This document shows, piece by piece, positions 1 through 6,991 of a stretch of 31,217 nt of DNA. Origin of the DNA: a virus; the IMG/VR virus record IMGVR_UViG_3300021960_008380, positions 1-31,217 of that record, one strand, 5' to 3'. Made by a program: the position numbers and the translations under genes. The notes under the pieces are model-generated. The model was not told the DNA's origin. It saw only the letters and a list, made by a program, of their open reading frames with translations, and searched no databases. How positions within the stretch are numbered: the stretch's first letter is position 1; every line of letters begins with the position of its first letter.

Positions 1-924
1 TTAGAAAACAAGATAGCAAAAAAATATAAGAGGAAATACGCCGTGGGAGTGGGTAGTGCCACGGATGGTTTATATTTCGCATTGAAGTCCTTGGGTATCA
101 CGAAAAACGATTCTGTGATGTGTCCGGCACTCAGTTATGTGGCAACGGCGGGGGCCATAAAAAGATTGGGGGCTAACATACACTTTGTCGATACGGATGC
201 GAATGGCAATATAGGCGAATTGGGAATTATGGGTTTGCCAAAAGCAATTCTGTATGTGAACCTATTTGGTAACCCAGCCGACTATGACAGACTGAAAAAT
301 TATTGTGGTGCGTACAGGATTCCTCTGATCGAGGACGCCGCGCAATCGCAAGGTGCGTACCATGGCAGGATGCCGTCTGGAGCGTTAGGAGATGTCAGTG
401 TGTTCAGTTTCGATCCCATGAAGAATATGCCCAGTTTTGGATCCGGCGGTATGGTTTTGACCGATAGCAAGGATGTTTATGAATCTGTTAAATCTCTGAG
501 AAGACACGGGTTCAATAGTGACATGTCATACGGATACAACAGTTTGATATCAGAAGACCATGCTCACCAACTGCTATTAATCCTTGACAAGTTTGACAGG
601 CTACAGAGAATGCGGACCAAGGTGTTCGCGAGATACAAAAAAAATCTACCAACGATTAAATTTATAGAAGCCCGAGCGAACACGCAGTCCAGTCATCACA
701 AGTTGGTGATGTTATCCGATAGGCGTGATGAGTTAGCGAAGTACCTGGACAAGAATGGTATAGAGACCAAGATACATTACAAGAGCACATTAGACAGTGG
801 CAATAGATACATGATTGCTGAAAGCATTTGTGCCAAGGCCATAAGCCTACCCATATATCCGCACCTAAAAATGGAAGAGGTCGATTACGTCTGTGAGAGG
901 ATAAAGAAATTCAATGGCATTTGA
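1..924 (+). CDS. DegT/DnrJ/EryC1/StrS-family PLP aminotransferase, 5' truncated
   Basis: The reading frame is open to the left edge, and the 14 residues before the first GTG (position 43) fit the family's N-terminus, so the gene begins outside the window. Family members transfer an amino group to nucleotide-linked keto-sugars using pyridoxal phosphate. Counting from the codon at 43, visible landmarks are the early GVGSATDGL block (about residues 2-10), the EDAAQSQGA cofactor block (about 98-106) and the Schiff-base lysine in FSFDPMKNM (about residue 127), followed by GSGGMVLT. About 307 residues are visible, against roughly 360-400 usual for the family. The stop overlaps the next gene by 11 bases, so the two are probably co-translated. 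It may act in making a sugar for surface or DNA decoration; the substrate is unknown. Confidence 0.88.
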   Translation, partial: LENKIAKKYKRKYAVGVGSATDGLYFALKSLGITKNDSVMCPALSYVATAGAIKRLGANIHFVDTDANGNIGELGIMGLPKAILYVNLFGNPADYDRLKNYCGAYRIPLIEDAAQSQGAYHGRMPSGALGDVSVFSFDPMKNMPSFGSGGMVLTDSKDVYESVKSLRRHGFNSDMSYGYNSLISEDHAHQLLLILDKFDRLQRMRTKVFARYKKNLPTIKFIEARANTQSSHHKLVMLSDRRDELAKYLDKNGIETKIHYKSTLDSGNRYMIAESICAKAISLPIYPHLKMEEVDYVCERIKKFNGI

Positions 925-2212
925 TAGTGTACAGGTCAGGTTTAAAAACACGTCACACATAGAATCACCATTTGCTCACACTCGAGTGGTCCCGTTCATA
1001 GGAAGTTATTTTGAGATTCTCAAAAGTGTAGTGGGAGACATCAAAACCGAATACTTCTGGTTCTTTTCTAATTTCGTAAAGATAGAAGACATAGATTTAG
1101 ATTATATACCAGAACAGCACGAACGTGATCAGATCCATGTCTGGTACACTACTGATCCCATGGGAGGACTGAACAGTGAAGGTAACATAATGTTGATACC
1201 CACAAAGAAGTTTAAAGAACAGATGAATAGCATTTCTTTTTTGAGAGATTTTAGGGATATAAACTATCATGCACATCAGTCACTGTTCCAACAACCGATA
1301 ACAAAAACACTCTTCAAGTTGAAAGATCCCATAAAGGCATATGACGGAAATAAAACTTTTTATCAATGGATGCTGAATAAAGATCTGGAAAACATACAAC
1401 TACCGAATTTCTATCCCAGTTTCTGGGAAGATGAAAAGTTGTACACCTGGGGCAAAACCAAGGACATCATGTTGATGCCTGGTGATAGACAACTCAAACA
1501 GTTGTATGACATAGACAGGAGTGTGCATTTTGATTTAGATTACGATGTACGTCCCATGGACATTATATTCCTATCATATGACGAGCCAAACGCTGAGGAG
1601 AACTGGAAGAAACTGAAGGAGAAATTCCCCAGAGCCAAGCGTAGTCATGGGGTCAAAGGACGCACCCAAGCATATCACACAGCGGCCGCCATGAGCGAGA
1701 CCGATTATTTTTTCGCCGTGTTTCCCACGATAGAGATAGCGGACGACTTTGATTTTGAATTCCAACCTGACAGGTTACGAGAGGCATGTCATTACATATT
1801 TCATTGCAAGAATCCCGTAAATGGTTTGGAGTACGGTCACAGGGCCGTGATACTCTACAACAAGCATCTTTGCCTGTCCACTATACATCCGAGATTGGAT
1901 TTCACACTGTCACAACCACACACTGTGGTACCTAAGTTGTGTGGGACCAGTCACTTCAACACCACACCCGAGATAAGTTGGCGTGTGGCATTCCGTGAAG
2001 TGATCAAACTGTGTGAGATGAATCCAACAGTGGAAAGCAGGTTCAGGCTGAAGAAATGGTGTGAGCTGGGTACAGGCGATCATGCGGAATGGGTACAGAA
2101 GGGCGCTTTGGACGCCGTCGAATACTATAAAATAAACAATGGCAATAAGAATGCCTTGATGCTTTCTTATGAGCTATCTTGGTTGAAAGAAAAGTTTAAA
2201 TCTATTTCTTAA
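914..2212 (+). CDS. Conserved phage protein with an internal repeat, possibly glycosyltransferase-like
   Basis: A 432-residue protein overlapping the upstream aminotransferase gene by 11 bases. Two stretches align with each other: about residues 45-100 (starting TEYFWFF) and about 263-318 (starting TDYFFAVF). Both continue through an acidic I-x-D-D/I-D-x-D segment and a P-x-G/N-G-L turn (TTDPMGGL and HCKNPVNGL). The second copy follows a segment beginning DIIFLSYDEPNAEENW (about 216-231), which recalls the start of GT-A-type glycosyltransferase folds, and the TDYFF region sits where such enzymes carry an acidic metal-binding motif. No clear DxD is seen there (VFPTIEI instead), so activity is doubtful. 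Similar proteins occur, from memory, in marine T4-like phages without assigned function. The tail end overlaps the convergent gene by 11 bases. Confidence 0.75.
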   Translation: MAFDSVQVRFKNTSHIESPFAHTRVVPFIGSYFEILKSVVGDIKTEYFWFFSNFVKIEDIDLDYIPEQHERDQIHVWYTTDPMGGLNSEGNIMLIPTKKFKEQMNSISFLRDFRDINYHAHQSLFQQPITKTLFKLKDPIKAYDGNKTFYQWMLNKDLENIQLPNFYPSFWEDEKLYTWGKTKDIMLMPGDRQLKQLYDIDRSVHFDLDYDVRPMDIIFLSYDEPNAEENWKKLKEKFPRAKRSHGVKGRTQAYHTAAAMSETDYFFAVFPTIEIADDFDFEFQPDRLREACHYIFHCKNPVNGLEYGHRAVILYNKHLCLSTIHPRLDFTLSQPHTVVPKLCGTSHFNTTPEISWRVAFREVIKLCEMNPTVESRFRLKKWCELGTGDHAEWVQKGALDAVEYYKINNGNKNALMLSYELSWLKEKFKSIS

Positions 2213-2546
2213 AAGTCTTCGCCATTAATAACGAAGTTTTTGATTCCATGTCTCTTTTCAACGCAGGTATATCAAATTTTAGGTCTACAGATTTTATCTT
2301 GAGATAATTGGCCTCTATAGTTTCCTTGAGAAACCGAGCTATTGTTGCCTGCTTCTTCTTACGCAGTTCCTTGGCTATATCGTAGTGTATGGTGATGTTG
2401 TTCTTGAGGATTATGTTGATGTACATAAGGTACTTGACCGGCATGTTCTGGAATTGTAGTCCTTCCAGTACCTCCGGCCATTCCTTGACGAAGTCCTTCG
2501 TCAACTGTACCCAAGTGCTATTCTTTGGCGGCTGTCGCTTTGGCAT
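2202..2546 (-). CDS. Conserved hypothetical phage protein (114 aa)
   Basis: No function recognised. The protein has a mixed charged, probably helical composition, with a basic KELRKKK stretch near the middle and a Lys-rich C-terminus (AKTFKK). The W-V-Q-L-T-K-D-F-V-K-E-W-P-E-V-L segment near the N-terminus resembles small conserved proteins of marine T4-like phages from memory only. It is the last gene of the leftward series. It overlaps the 3' end of the preceding gene by 29 bases and, tail to tail, the 3' end of the rightward gene by 11 bases. The start at 2546 has only a weak ribosome-binding site; a shorter start at the internal Met about residue 35 would remove the conserved-looking N-terminus, so the long form is kept. 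Confidence 0.7.
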   Translation of the reverse strand: MPKRQPPKNSTWVQLTKDFVKEWPEVLEGLQFQNMPVKYLMYINIILKNNITIHYDIAKELRKKKQATIARFLKETIEANYLKIKSVDLKFDIPALKRDMESKTSLLMAKTFKK

Positions 2547-3078
2547 CCGCTTTCTTGGTTGTGGTCTTTTTGACCGGTGCTTTCTTCTCGACTGCTTCGG
2601 GGTCTGCGGCCAACTCTTTGACAGTGATGCCCTTCTCCTTGGCTATCATCTCGTTCAACTTGTTCAACAGGATCCTGCCGTCCGTGCCTGATCCGTAGGT
2701 GACCATTATCTCCTTGGTCTTGAACTTCTTGATGTAGTTGTCGTTGTGTAGCATGGCCAACATGTTGGTGCCGTCAGCGAATGTCTGTCTTCCGATGTAG
2801 TCCGCCAGTTCATCCGCCTGTTGTCCACCTTCTGATTCCACGGCCTTCATCAGACCATTGTGGTACATGTCTGGTAGGAACTTGGTCCCCACCACTAGGC
2901 AATTGTCCGCCTCGCCTGGCACAGTCCTGTACAGTATCACCACTTTGGCTTTTGATTGATCCGCTAACTCTCCGATGTGTTTGAAGTGTCTCTTTGGACC
3001 GGTCTGACCGTCGCCCGCCTGTCCGGTGTTGTCACCCATTGGCATGGCCTGGTTGTTCACGTTCATTAGTGTTGACAT
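2518..3078 (-). CDS. Conserved hypothetical protein with Lys/Ala-rich C-terminal tail (186 aa)
   Basis: No function recognised. A Gly/Gln-rich N-terminus (about 1-28) precedes a compact central region (about 30-150) with KVVILYRTVPGE and YHNGLMKAVESEGGQQADEL segments. The last ~25 residues are a low-complexity tail of Lys, Ala and Thr (KKAPVKKTTTKKADAK). The start codon shares one base with the stop of the upstream gene (TAATG), so translation is probably coupled. The upstream gene also has a Lys/Ala-rich tail, at its N-terminus. Such tails suggest nucleic-acid or protein scaffolding, but this is inference. The central region resembles conserved marine T4-like phage proteins from memory. Confidence 0.8.
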   Translation of the reverse strand: MSTLMNVNNQAMPMGDNTGQAGDGQTGPKRHFKHIGELADQSKAKVVILYRTVPGEADNCLVVGTKFLPDMYHNGLMKAVESEGGQQADELADYIGRQTFADGTNMLAMLHNDNYIKKFKTKEIMVTYGSGTDGRILLNKLNEMIAKEKGITVKELAADPEAVEKKAPVKKTTTKKADAKATAAKE

Positions 3079-3389
3079 TATTTCTTCTCCTCAGCAGTTG
3101 CTTCTGCTTTCTTATCTTCAGGTTTCTGTTCCGGTGCCACTTTGGCCAGGAACGCCTGTAGTTTGTTGTATAAGAATCCCACACCCGCCATCTCATTGGC
3201 CTTGAACGCACCCCTAGTGGATGCCACGTCAAGTATGGTTGAAAGATTCTTGAGATCGCCAATTGACAAAGCAGTAGGATCCGGTTGTGGAGCCTGCGTG
3301 CCTGCCGGTGCCTGTTGCGGTTGCGCGGCCGCTTTTGGTTGGGCAGTCTTCTTGGCAGTCTTCTTCAAGTTCTTTTTCTTTGTTGCCAT
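3078..3389 (-). CDS. Hypothetical protein with Lys-, Ala-, Gln- and Pro-rich N-terminal tail (103 aa)
   Basis: The first ~40 residues are low complexity: a basic start (MATKKKNLKKTAKKTAQ), then Gln/Ala/Pro. A short folded segment follows (about 42-88), with LSTILDVASTRGAFKAN and MAGVGFLYNKL, which I associate with conserved small proteins of marine T4-like phages. The C-terminus is again charged (Lys/Glu). A good ribosome-binding site, AGGAGA, lies about 10 bases before the ATG, and a sigma70-like promoter with two palindromes lies just upstream, so this is the first gene of its unit. Downstream coupling is through TAATG. Function unknown; the long disordered basic tail may contact DNA. Confidence 0.8.
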   Translation of the reverse strand: MATKKKNLKKTAKKTAQPKAAAQPQQAPAGTQAPQPDPTALSIGDLKNLSTILDVASTRGAFKANEMAGVGFLYNKLQAFLAKVAPEQKPEDKKAEATAEEKK

Positions 3390-3404
3390 TTGTTATTTTC
3401 TCCT

Positions 3405-3437
3405 ATTAATCGATTAATATAATATACGTATATTATA
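3405..3437. promoter_or_regulatory. Two abutting perfect palindromes in the P1 leader, possible operator
   Basis: ATTAATCGATTAAT (3405-3418) and TATAATATACGTATATTATA (3418-3437) are both perfect inverted repeats and share one base. The second contains the -10 box of P1; the first ends just before the AGGAGA ribosome-binding site. Two dyads centred about 16 bases apart (roughly one and a half helical turns) look like binding sites for a dimeric repressor or activator. AT-rich sequence makes short palindromes easier to find by chance, so the role is inferred. Confidence 0.45.
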
Positions 3438-3461
3438 CTATAAATTAATTATGGTGAGCAA
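3432..3461 (-). promoter_or_regulatory. Sigma70-like promoter P1
   Basis: Read on the minus strand, TTGCTC (3456-3461), an 18-base spacer and a perfect TATAAT (3432-3437) stand upstream of the 103-aa gene. The -35 box matches consensus at 4 of 6 positions. The -10 box is embedded in the end of a 20-base palindrome. The ribosome-binding site and start codon lie about 40 bases downstream. Confidence 0.6.
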
Positions 3462-3464
3462 CGG

Positions 3465-3731
3465 TTATTTTGAGTACTTCTGAGCGATGCCGCTGAGTGC
3501 GAACAGTGTGAGGTCACCAGGTTCCTCGAAACCCAAAACGGTCACTGATCTCGATGTGTCACCCTCGAATATGACATCTTTGGTAATTGAGTAACGGCCC
3601 GAGCAGTTCTCGTAGATCCACCTACGCATCTCCTCCACATTGGCCTCGTGTGTCTTGACCACCGTGTTCACGAAGTGTGGTGGTAATATGTCTAACTCCC
3701 TGCCGAAGAAGTTGTTGGGATTAATCCTCAT
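3465..3731 (-). CDS. Hypothetical protein (88 aa)
   Basis: No function recognised. The chosen ATG at 3731 gives MRINPNNFFG and has an AAGGAG ribosome-binding site about 7 bases upstream. A longer frame from 3749 would start with TTG and lacks such a site. The protein is small and soluble, with acidic and aromatic residues and no membrane segment. It overlaps the 3' end of the preceding gene by 11 bases and is the last gene of the unit that starts with the MoxR ATPase; promoter P1 lies beyond its stop. Confidence 0.72.
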   Translation of the reverse strand: MRINPNNFFGRELDILPPHFVNTVVKTHEANVEEMRRWIYENCSGRYSITKDVIFEGDTSRSVTVLGFEEPGDLTLFALSGIAQKYSK

Positions 3732-4080
3732 ACTTGTACTCCTTGTCAAAGTGTTCGTCCACTATCGTGGCATCTAGGCCCTGTTGTTTGCTGGTGTTCC
3801 TGAAATGCTCGATCAGTTTGATCGCCTGTTGCCTGTATCCTGGTAACACGCCTTCCATTGCGTCCCTCACGAACTGCTGTGGTTCCGTGTGTACTATGGT
3901 CTTGAATCCTCCTGGTATGTGGTCTATCCAGTTTCCGGCCTTGGTCATATCCGCGTTTATGGTGTGGGCCTCGGGCATCAGTTGATACTCCTTGCCGTGT
4001 AGCCTGAATAGCCTCCTGGTGTTGTCTATCAGCACTGACATCAGGTTCTGGAAGTAGTCCATATTGGAGATGTCTCTCAT
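3721..4080 (-). CDS. Hypothetical protein (119 aa)
   Basis: No function recognised. The sequence is soluble and mostly helical in appearance, with a Gly/Pro turn in the middle (IDHIPGGF) and a charged C-terminus (DKEYKYED). The start codon directly abuts the stop of the upstream membrane-protein gene, and the 3' end overlaps the next gene by 11 bases, so it belongs to a tightly packed unit with the MoxR/VWA pair and two small membrane proteins. Confidence 0.75.
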   Translation of the reverse strand: MRDISNMDYFQNLMSVLIDNTRRLFRLHGKEYQLMPEAHTINADMTKAGNWIDHIPGGFKTIVHTEPQQFVRDAMEGVLPGYRQQAIKLIEHFRNTSKQQGLDATIVDEHFDKEYKYED

Positions 4081-4437
4081 CTAGGCACCCCAGACGTCGT
4101 CATACATGGGAGGCTCGTTTTTATCTGCCCGCATGGTGTATGGTTTCTTGTGGAATTGTTTGAATGTGTAGTAGGCCACGAATATCACCGCGAGGTGTCC
4201 CAGGAACCAACTTAACCATAGGTCCGTTCTGATGCCCCAGAAATAGATCGTGAATGCGGTGCTCCATAGGAAGCTCAGGGTCAGTAGTATTTGTAGTCTC
4301 ACGGTCTTTGGCAGTGCCCGTAGGTCATTCTTGCTGTCGTCGAACAAAATGGTTGCGGTGTCTATCATCCAGTTCCGTAGGCATTTGACCTTTTCCATTT
4401 TGCCCGAGTATGGATTGGTGTTTGGGAACAACATCAT
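4081..4437 (-). CDS. Small membrane protein with two predicted transmembrane segments (118 aa)
   Basis: From the ATG at 4437 the protein starts MMLFPNTNPYSGK. It has two hydrophobic helices, roughly residues 49-68 (ILLTLSFLWSTAFTIYFWG) and 75-94 (LWLSWFLGHLAVIFVAYYTF), and an acidic, Met/Pro-rich C-terminus. The frame extends upstream to 4530, but 4437 is preferred: a GGAG lies 9 bases upstream, and the start overlaps the stop of a hidden 41-codon gene as ATGA, the usual arrangement for coupled translation. The position in the MoxR/VWA unit suggests an envelope-associated role, but none is known. Confidence 0.7.
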   Translation of the reverse strand: MMLFPNTNPYSGKMEKVKCLRNWMIDTATILFDDSKNDLRALPKTVRLQILLTLSFLWSTAFTIYFWGIRTDLWLSWFLGHLAVIFVAYYTFKQFHKKPYTMRADKNEPPMYDDVWGA

Positions 4438-4559
4438 GTGAGATAACTCCACAGTGCTATGGCCAACAATCCAAAACTCATTATGGATATGGACACCTCG
4501 TTCAGGAACCAGTCCTTGAAGGTCTCCCATAACAATGATACAAATTGCCTATCAATCAT
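4434..4559 (-). CDS. Very short membrane-peptide ORF (41 aa)
   Basis: An ATG at 4559 overlaps the stop of the metallopeptidase/VWA gene (ATGATTGA) and opens a 41-codon frame ending in a TGA that overlaps the next gene's ATG. The peptide starts MIDRQFVSLLWETFKDW and continues into a hydrophobic helix, about residues 22-40 (rich in Ile, Leu, Ala, ending LWSYLT). Head and tail overlaps of this kind on both sides, plus one amphipathic and one membrane helix, support a real gene. The alternative is that this stretch is a 5' extension of the next gene in another frame, but that extension has no ribosome-binding site. Function unknown. Confidence 0.5.
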   Translation of the reverse strand: MIDRQFVSLLWETFKDWFLNEVSISIMSFGLLAIALWSYLT

Positions 4560-5793
4560 CGTACTGCACCGTAAGTCCGAATGGAGCCTCGATGTCCCTC
4601 TCGTATGGATTGTTGATTAAGAATATCGTGTCGCAGTAGTCAGGGTCACCCCAACTGTCAAATGGCCAACCGTCCGTGAACATCACGAACTTCTTGGGCT
4701 CTATGCCCTGGTCCTTCATGTATTTCCAGTTGCATTCGAACTCAGTACCACCTCCTGAACCCAGTTTGTAGTCCAACAACTCGTCCGCGTTGTCTGGTGT
4801 GAACACCACAGGGTTGAACACCTCTGTGTCAAAACTCCAAAGATGTATCCTGAAGTCCTTGTATTGGTCCATTATGTTCTTGACCTCTGTCAGGAACTCC
4901 GTACACTGTTCGTTGCTGATCGAACCACTGGCATCAAGCGCCAAGCATATGTCGATCATCTCGTCATTGTTCTGTCCTGGCAGTATGGCAGACGTGTGCC
5001 AACTCTTCCTAGATGGTCTCATCCAAGTGTAGTCAGACTTGATGGTGCTCATTATCTGTTGTTGCAGTATCTCCCTCCAGTCCATCTTTGGCTCCGTGAG
5101 TTGTGATACCAATCTCTGTAGTGCGCCTGGTAGGTTGCTGGCACCCGTGCTCTGTGCCGCTGACACCATCGCTTCTTTTACTTCGTCTCGGATCTTCTTT
5201 AATTCTTCCTTGGTGTACACAGGCTTGCCCTTGCCACCACTCTTGCCGTCACCTTTGCCTTTGTCTTTTGCGTCACCATCGCCTTTGCCCCACTCCTGGT
5301 GATCGTCCATCAGCTCGCCTAACTTTTCCAAGAACTTCTTGCCGTTCTTCTTGGCGGTCTTGTAGAGGTCATCATATATCCTCTCTGATGCCCAGTCCTT
5401 GTACTTGTCGTCCTGGAACCCCTTGTTCTCGCCCTTCTCACCTTTCGGCATGTCACCGATGTTGCTGTCCTTCAGTATCTGGTTCACTGCGTAGTCCGCC
5501 GCTATGTTCCAAAGTTGTGGATCCCTGTCTCCGATCCTCACCAGCATGTGTTCGAATACGTTGTGTAGCACCTCGTGTCCAAACAGGAACTCCGCCTCCT
5601 TGGGTGTGAGTGAATCTATGAACTTGGTGTTGTAGAAGAAATGCCTGCCGTCTGTGCCCGCAGTTGGACACCAGTCATCCGCGTTCACAAGTTTCAATCT
5701 TGTTGCCAGGTTGCCAAAGAACGGATGTTTCAGTAGCAGTGCGATCCGCGCCGTTACCAGTTTGTCTATGATCTTCTGTTCCCTGTAGTCCAT
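4552..5793 (-). CDS. Metallopeptidase-like / VWA-domain protein, partner of MoxR ATPase
   Basis: 413 residues. The N-terminal part has a zincin-type HEVLH at residues 73-77 (third His at 82), as in the putative metallopeptidase domain of DUF2201-type proteins. A charged linker rich in Gly, Lys and Asp spans about 168-190. The C-terminal half is a von Willebrand factor A fold with the metal-ion-dependent adhesion motif DASGS at 287-291, preceded by strand IDICLAL, and a later MFTDGWP. VWA proteins of this class work with MoxR-type AAA+ ATPases as chaperone or cofactor-insertion systems, and the ATPase is encoded immediately upstream (TAATG). Phage MoxR/VWA pairs occur in T4-like marine phages, as I recall; the client protein is unknown. 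Confidence 0.82.
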   Translation of the reverse strand: MDYREQKIIDKLVTARIALLLKHPFFGNLATRLKLVNADDWCPTAGTDGRHFFYNTKFIDSLTPKEAEFLFGHEVLHNVFEHMLVRIGDRDPQLWNIAADYAVNQILKDSNIGDMPKGEKGENKGFQDDKYKDWASERIYDDLYKTAKKNGKKFLEKLGELMDDHQEWGKGDGDAKDKGKGDGKSGGKGKPVYTKEELKKIRDEVKEAMVSAAQSTGASNLPGALQRLVSQLTEPKMDWREILQQQIMSTIKSDYTWMRPSRKSWHTSAILPGQNNDEMIDICLALDASGSISNEQCTEFLTEVKNIMDQYKDFRIHLWSFDTEVFNPVVFTPDNADELLDYKLGSGGGTEFECNWKYMKDQGIEPKKFVMFTDGWPFDSWGDPDYCDTIFLINNPYERDIEAPFGLTVQYDD

Positions 5794-6899
5794 TATTTAG
5801 ACTCCATAGCAGTTATGACGTACTTGCCAAACTTCTTATGGAACCTATCAAATGATTTCAACTTGCTAGGATCGAACGGAAGTTTGTAGTTCGTGAGTGC
5901 TATCTTGGCACCCATCACCACAAGCTCAGTCTCGAAGTTGTCCATCATGTAGTTGAAGAACCTGTCAGCCATGTCGTTCCACTTCTTGTCACCGTTCTGG
6001 TGTGCCTGTTGTAGTTCATAGCACAACGAAACTGTGAGTGAGTACATCGCTGATATTTCTTTTGTTTTTAGATCTCTTACTTTACCGCTCAAGATATCAG
6101 ACGGGTTAGGTAACTGACCGCTAATTTTACGATGATTCATAAACTTAACGGCCAGTCCTTCTCCTACGCAACCTGCTACGAGGTCAGTGAGCGTACTTTC
6201 TGGCAGGTCGTCTGATAGAAGTTGGCTTACGAAACTCCATGATCTTGGAGTTGCGAATGATCTCGAACTTCCTTTTGGATCGAAATCATATAAATCTTGT
6301 TTGGCGAATGTGCAGTAACCCACAACGTCCGCGTGTACGTGTTGTTCTGTGGCCCATTGTAGCCAGTCCTCGAAGTCCACCCTTAGTTCAACGTGTACGA
6401 ATCTGTTGGCCAACGGAGCCGGCATCCTGTATGTCACACCCTTGTCTGAGTCCCTGTTACCCGCCGCCACGATCGAAACGCCTTCAGGTAGGTGATACTG
6501 TCCAACCCTTCTGTTAAGGATCAACTGGTACGCCGCCGCCTGTACAGCCGGTGCCGCAGAGTTCAACTCGTCCAAGAACACAATAGCAGTTGACTTGGGA
6601 TCAGTTGGCAGTTCTGCCGGTGATGCCCACACCATGTTGTTTTCTTTTGAATTGTAGTAAGGGATACCTTTGATGTCTGTGGGCTCCCATAGTGGTAATC
6701 TGATGTCTATGACTTCTCTGCCTTCCGCGTCCGCGATCTGTTTTACGATGTCCGATTTACCAATACCTGGTGCTCCCCACATCATTATGGGTCTCTGTAA
6801 TTTGATACAATGTGTTAATGCTGATTTTGCCTCGTTTGGTGATACAGTTCTGTTCTGAGAACCTACCGCCGCCTCTTTGTTTTTGTTTGCTCTTGCCAT
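5793..6899 (-). CDS. MoxR-like AAA+ ATPase
   Basis: 368 residues. Walker A GAPGIGKS is at 42-49, Walker B IVFLDE ends at residue 111, sensor-1 Asn is in AAGNRDS (about 148), and an arginine in APLANRF (about 166) fits the arginine finger. The order and spacing match the MoxR branch of AAA+ proteins, which remodel client proteins together with a VWA partner; that partner is the next gene, coupled by TAATG. It is the first gene of its unit and has a strong upstream promoter and an AGGAG ribosome-binding site. The region about 60-160 carries the usual MoxR insertions. The substrate of the phage pair is not known. Confidence 0.88.
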   Translation of the reverse strand: MARANKNKEAAVGSQNRTVSPNEAKSALTHCIKLQRPIMMWGAPGIGKSDIVKQIADAEGREVIDIRLPLWEPTDIKGIPYYNSKENNMVWASPAELPTDPKSTAIVFLDELNSAAPAVQAAAYQLILNRRVGQYHLPEGVSIVAAGNRDSDKGVTYRMPAPLANRFVHVELRVDFEDWLQWATEQHVHADVVGYCTFAKQDLYDFDPKGSSRSFATPRSWSFVSQLLSDDLPESTLTDLVAGCVGEGLAVKFMNHRKISGQLPNPSDILSGKVRDLKTKEISAMYSLTVSLCYELQQAHQNGDKKWNDMADRFFNYMMDNFETELVVMGAKIALTNYKLPFDPSKLKSFDRFHKKFGKYVITAMESK

Positions 6900-6932
6900 T
6901 TAGTACACTCCTGTTTAAATGTTTATAGTATC

Positions 6933-6960
6933 ATTATAGCAGGAATGTGTGTACGGTCAA
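6933..6960 (-). promoter_or_regulatory. Sigma70-like promoter P2 with extended -10
   Basis: Minus-strand TTGACC (6955-6960), 16-base spacer, TGC immediately before a perfect TATAAT (6933-6938). The leader to the MoxR start codon at 6899 is about 27 bases and carries AGGAG, so this unit has an ordinary leader. Confidence 0.75.
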
Positions 6961-6991
6961 CCGCACAGAAGTCGCTATTTCATTGACTTTT

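Noticed and set aside
5039-5609. Long plus-strand reading frames opposite the metallopeptidase/VWA gene
   Set aside because: They lie antisense to a gene with clear motifs, have Cys/Ser/Pro/Arg-rich shadow composition and no ribosome-binding site.
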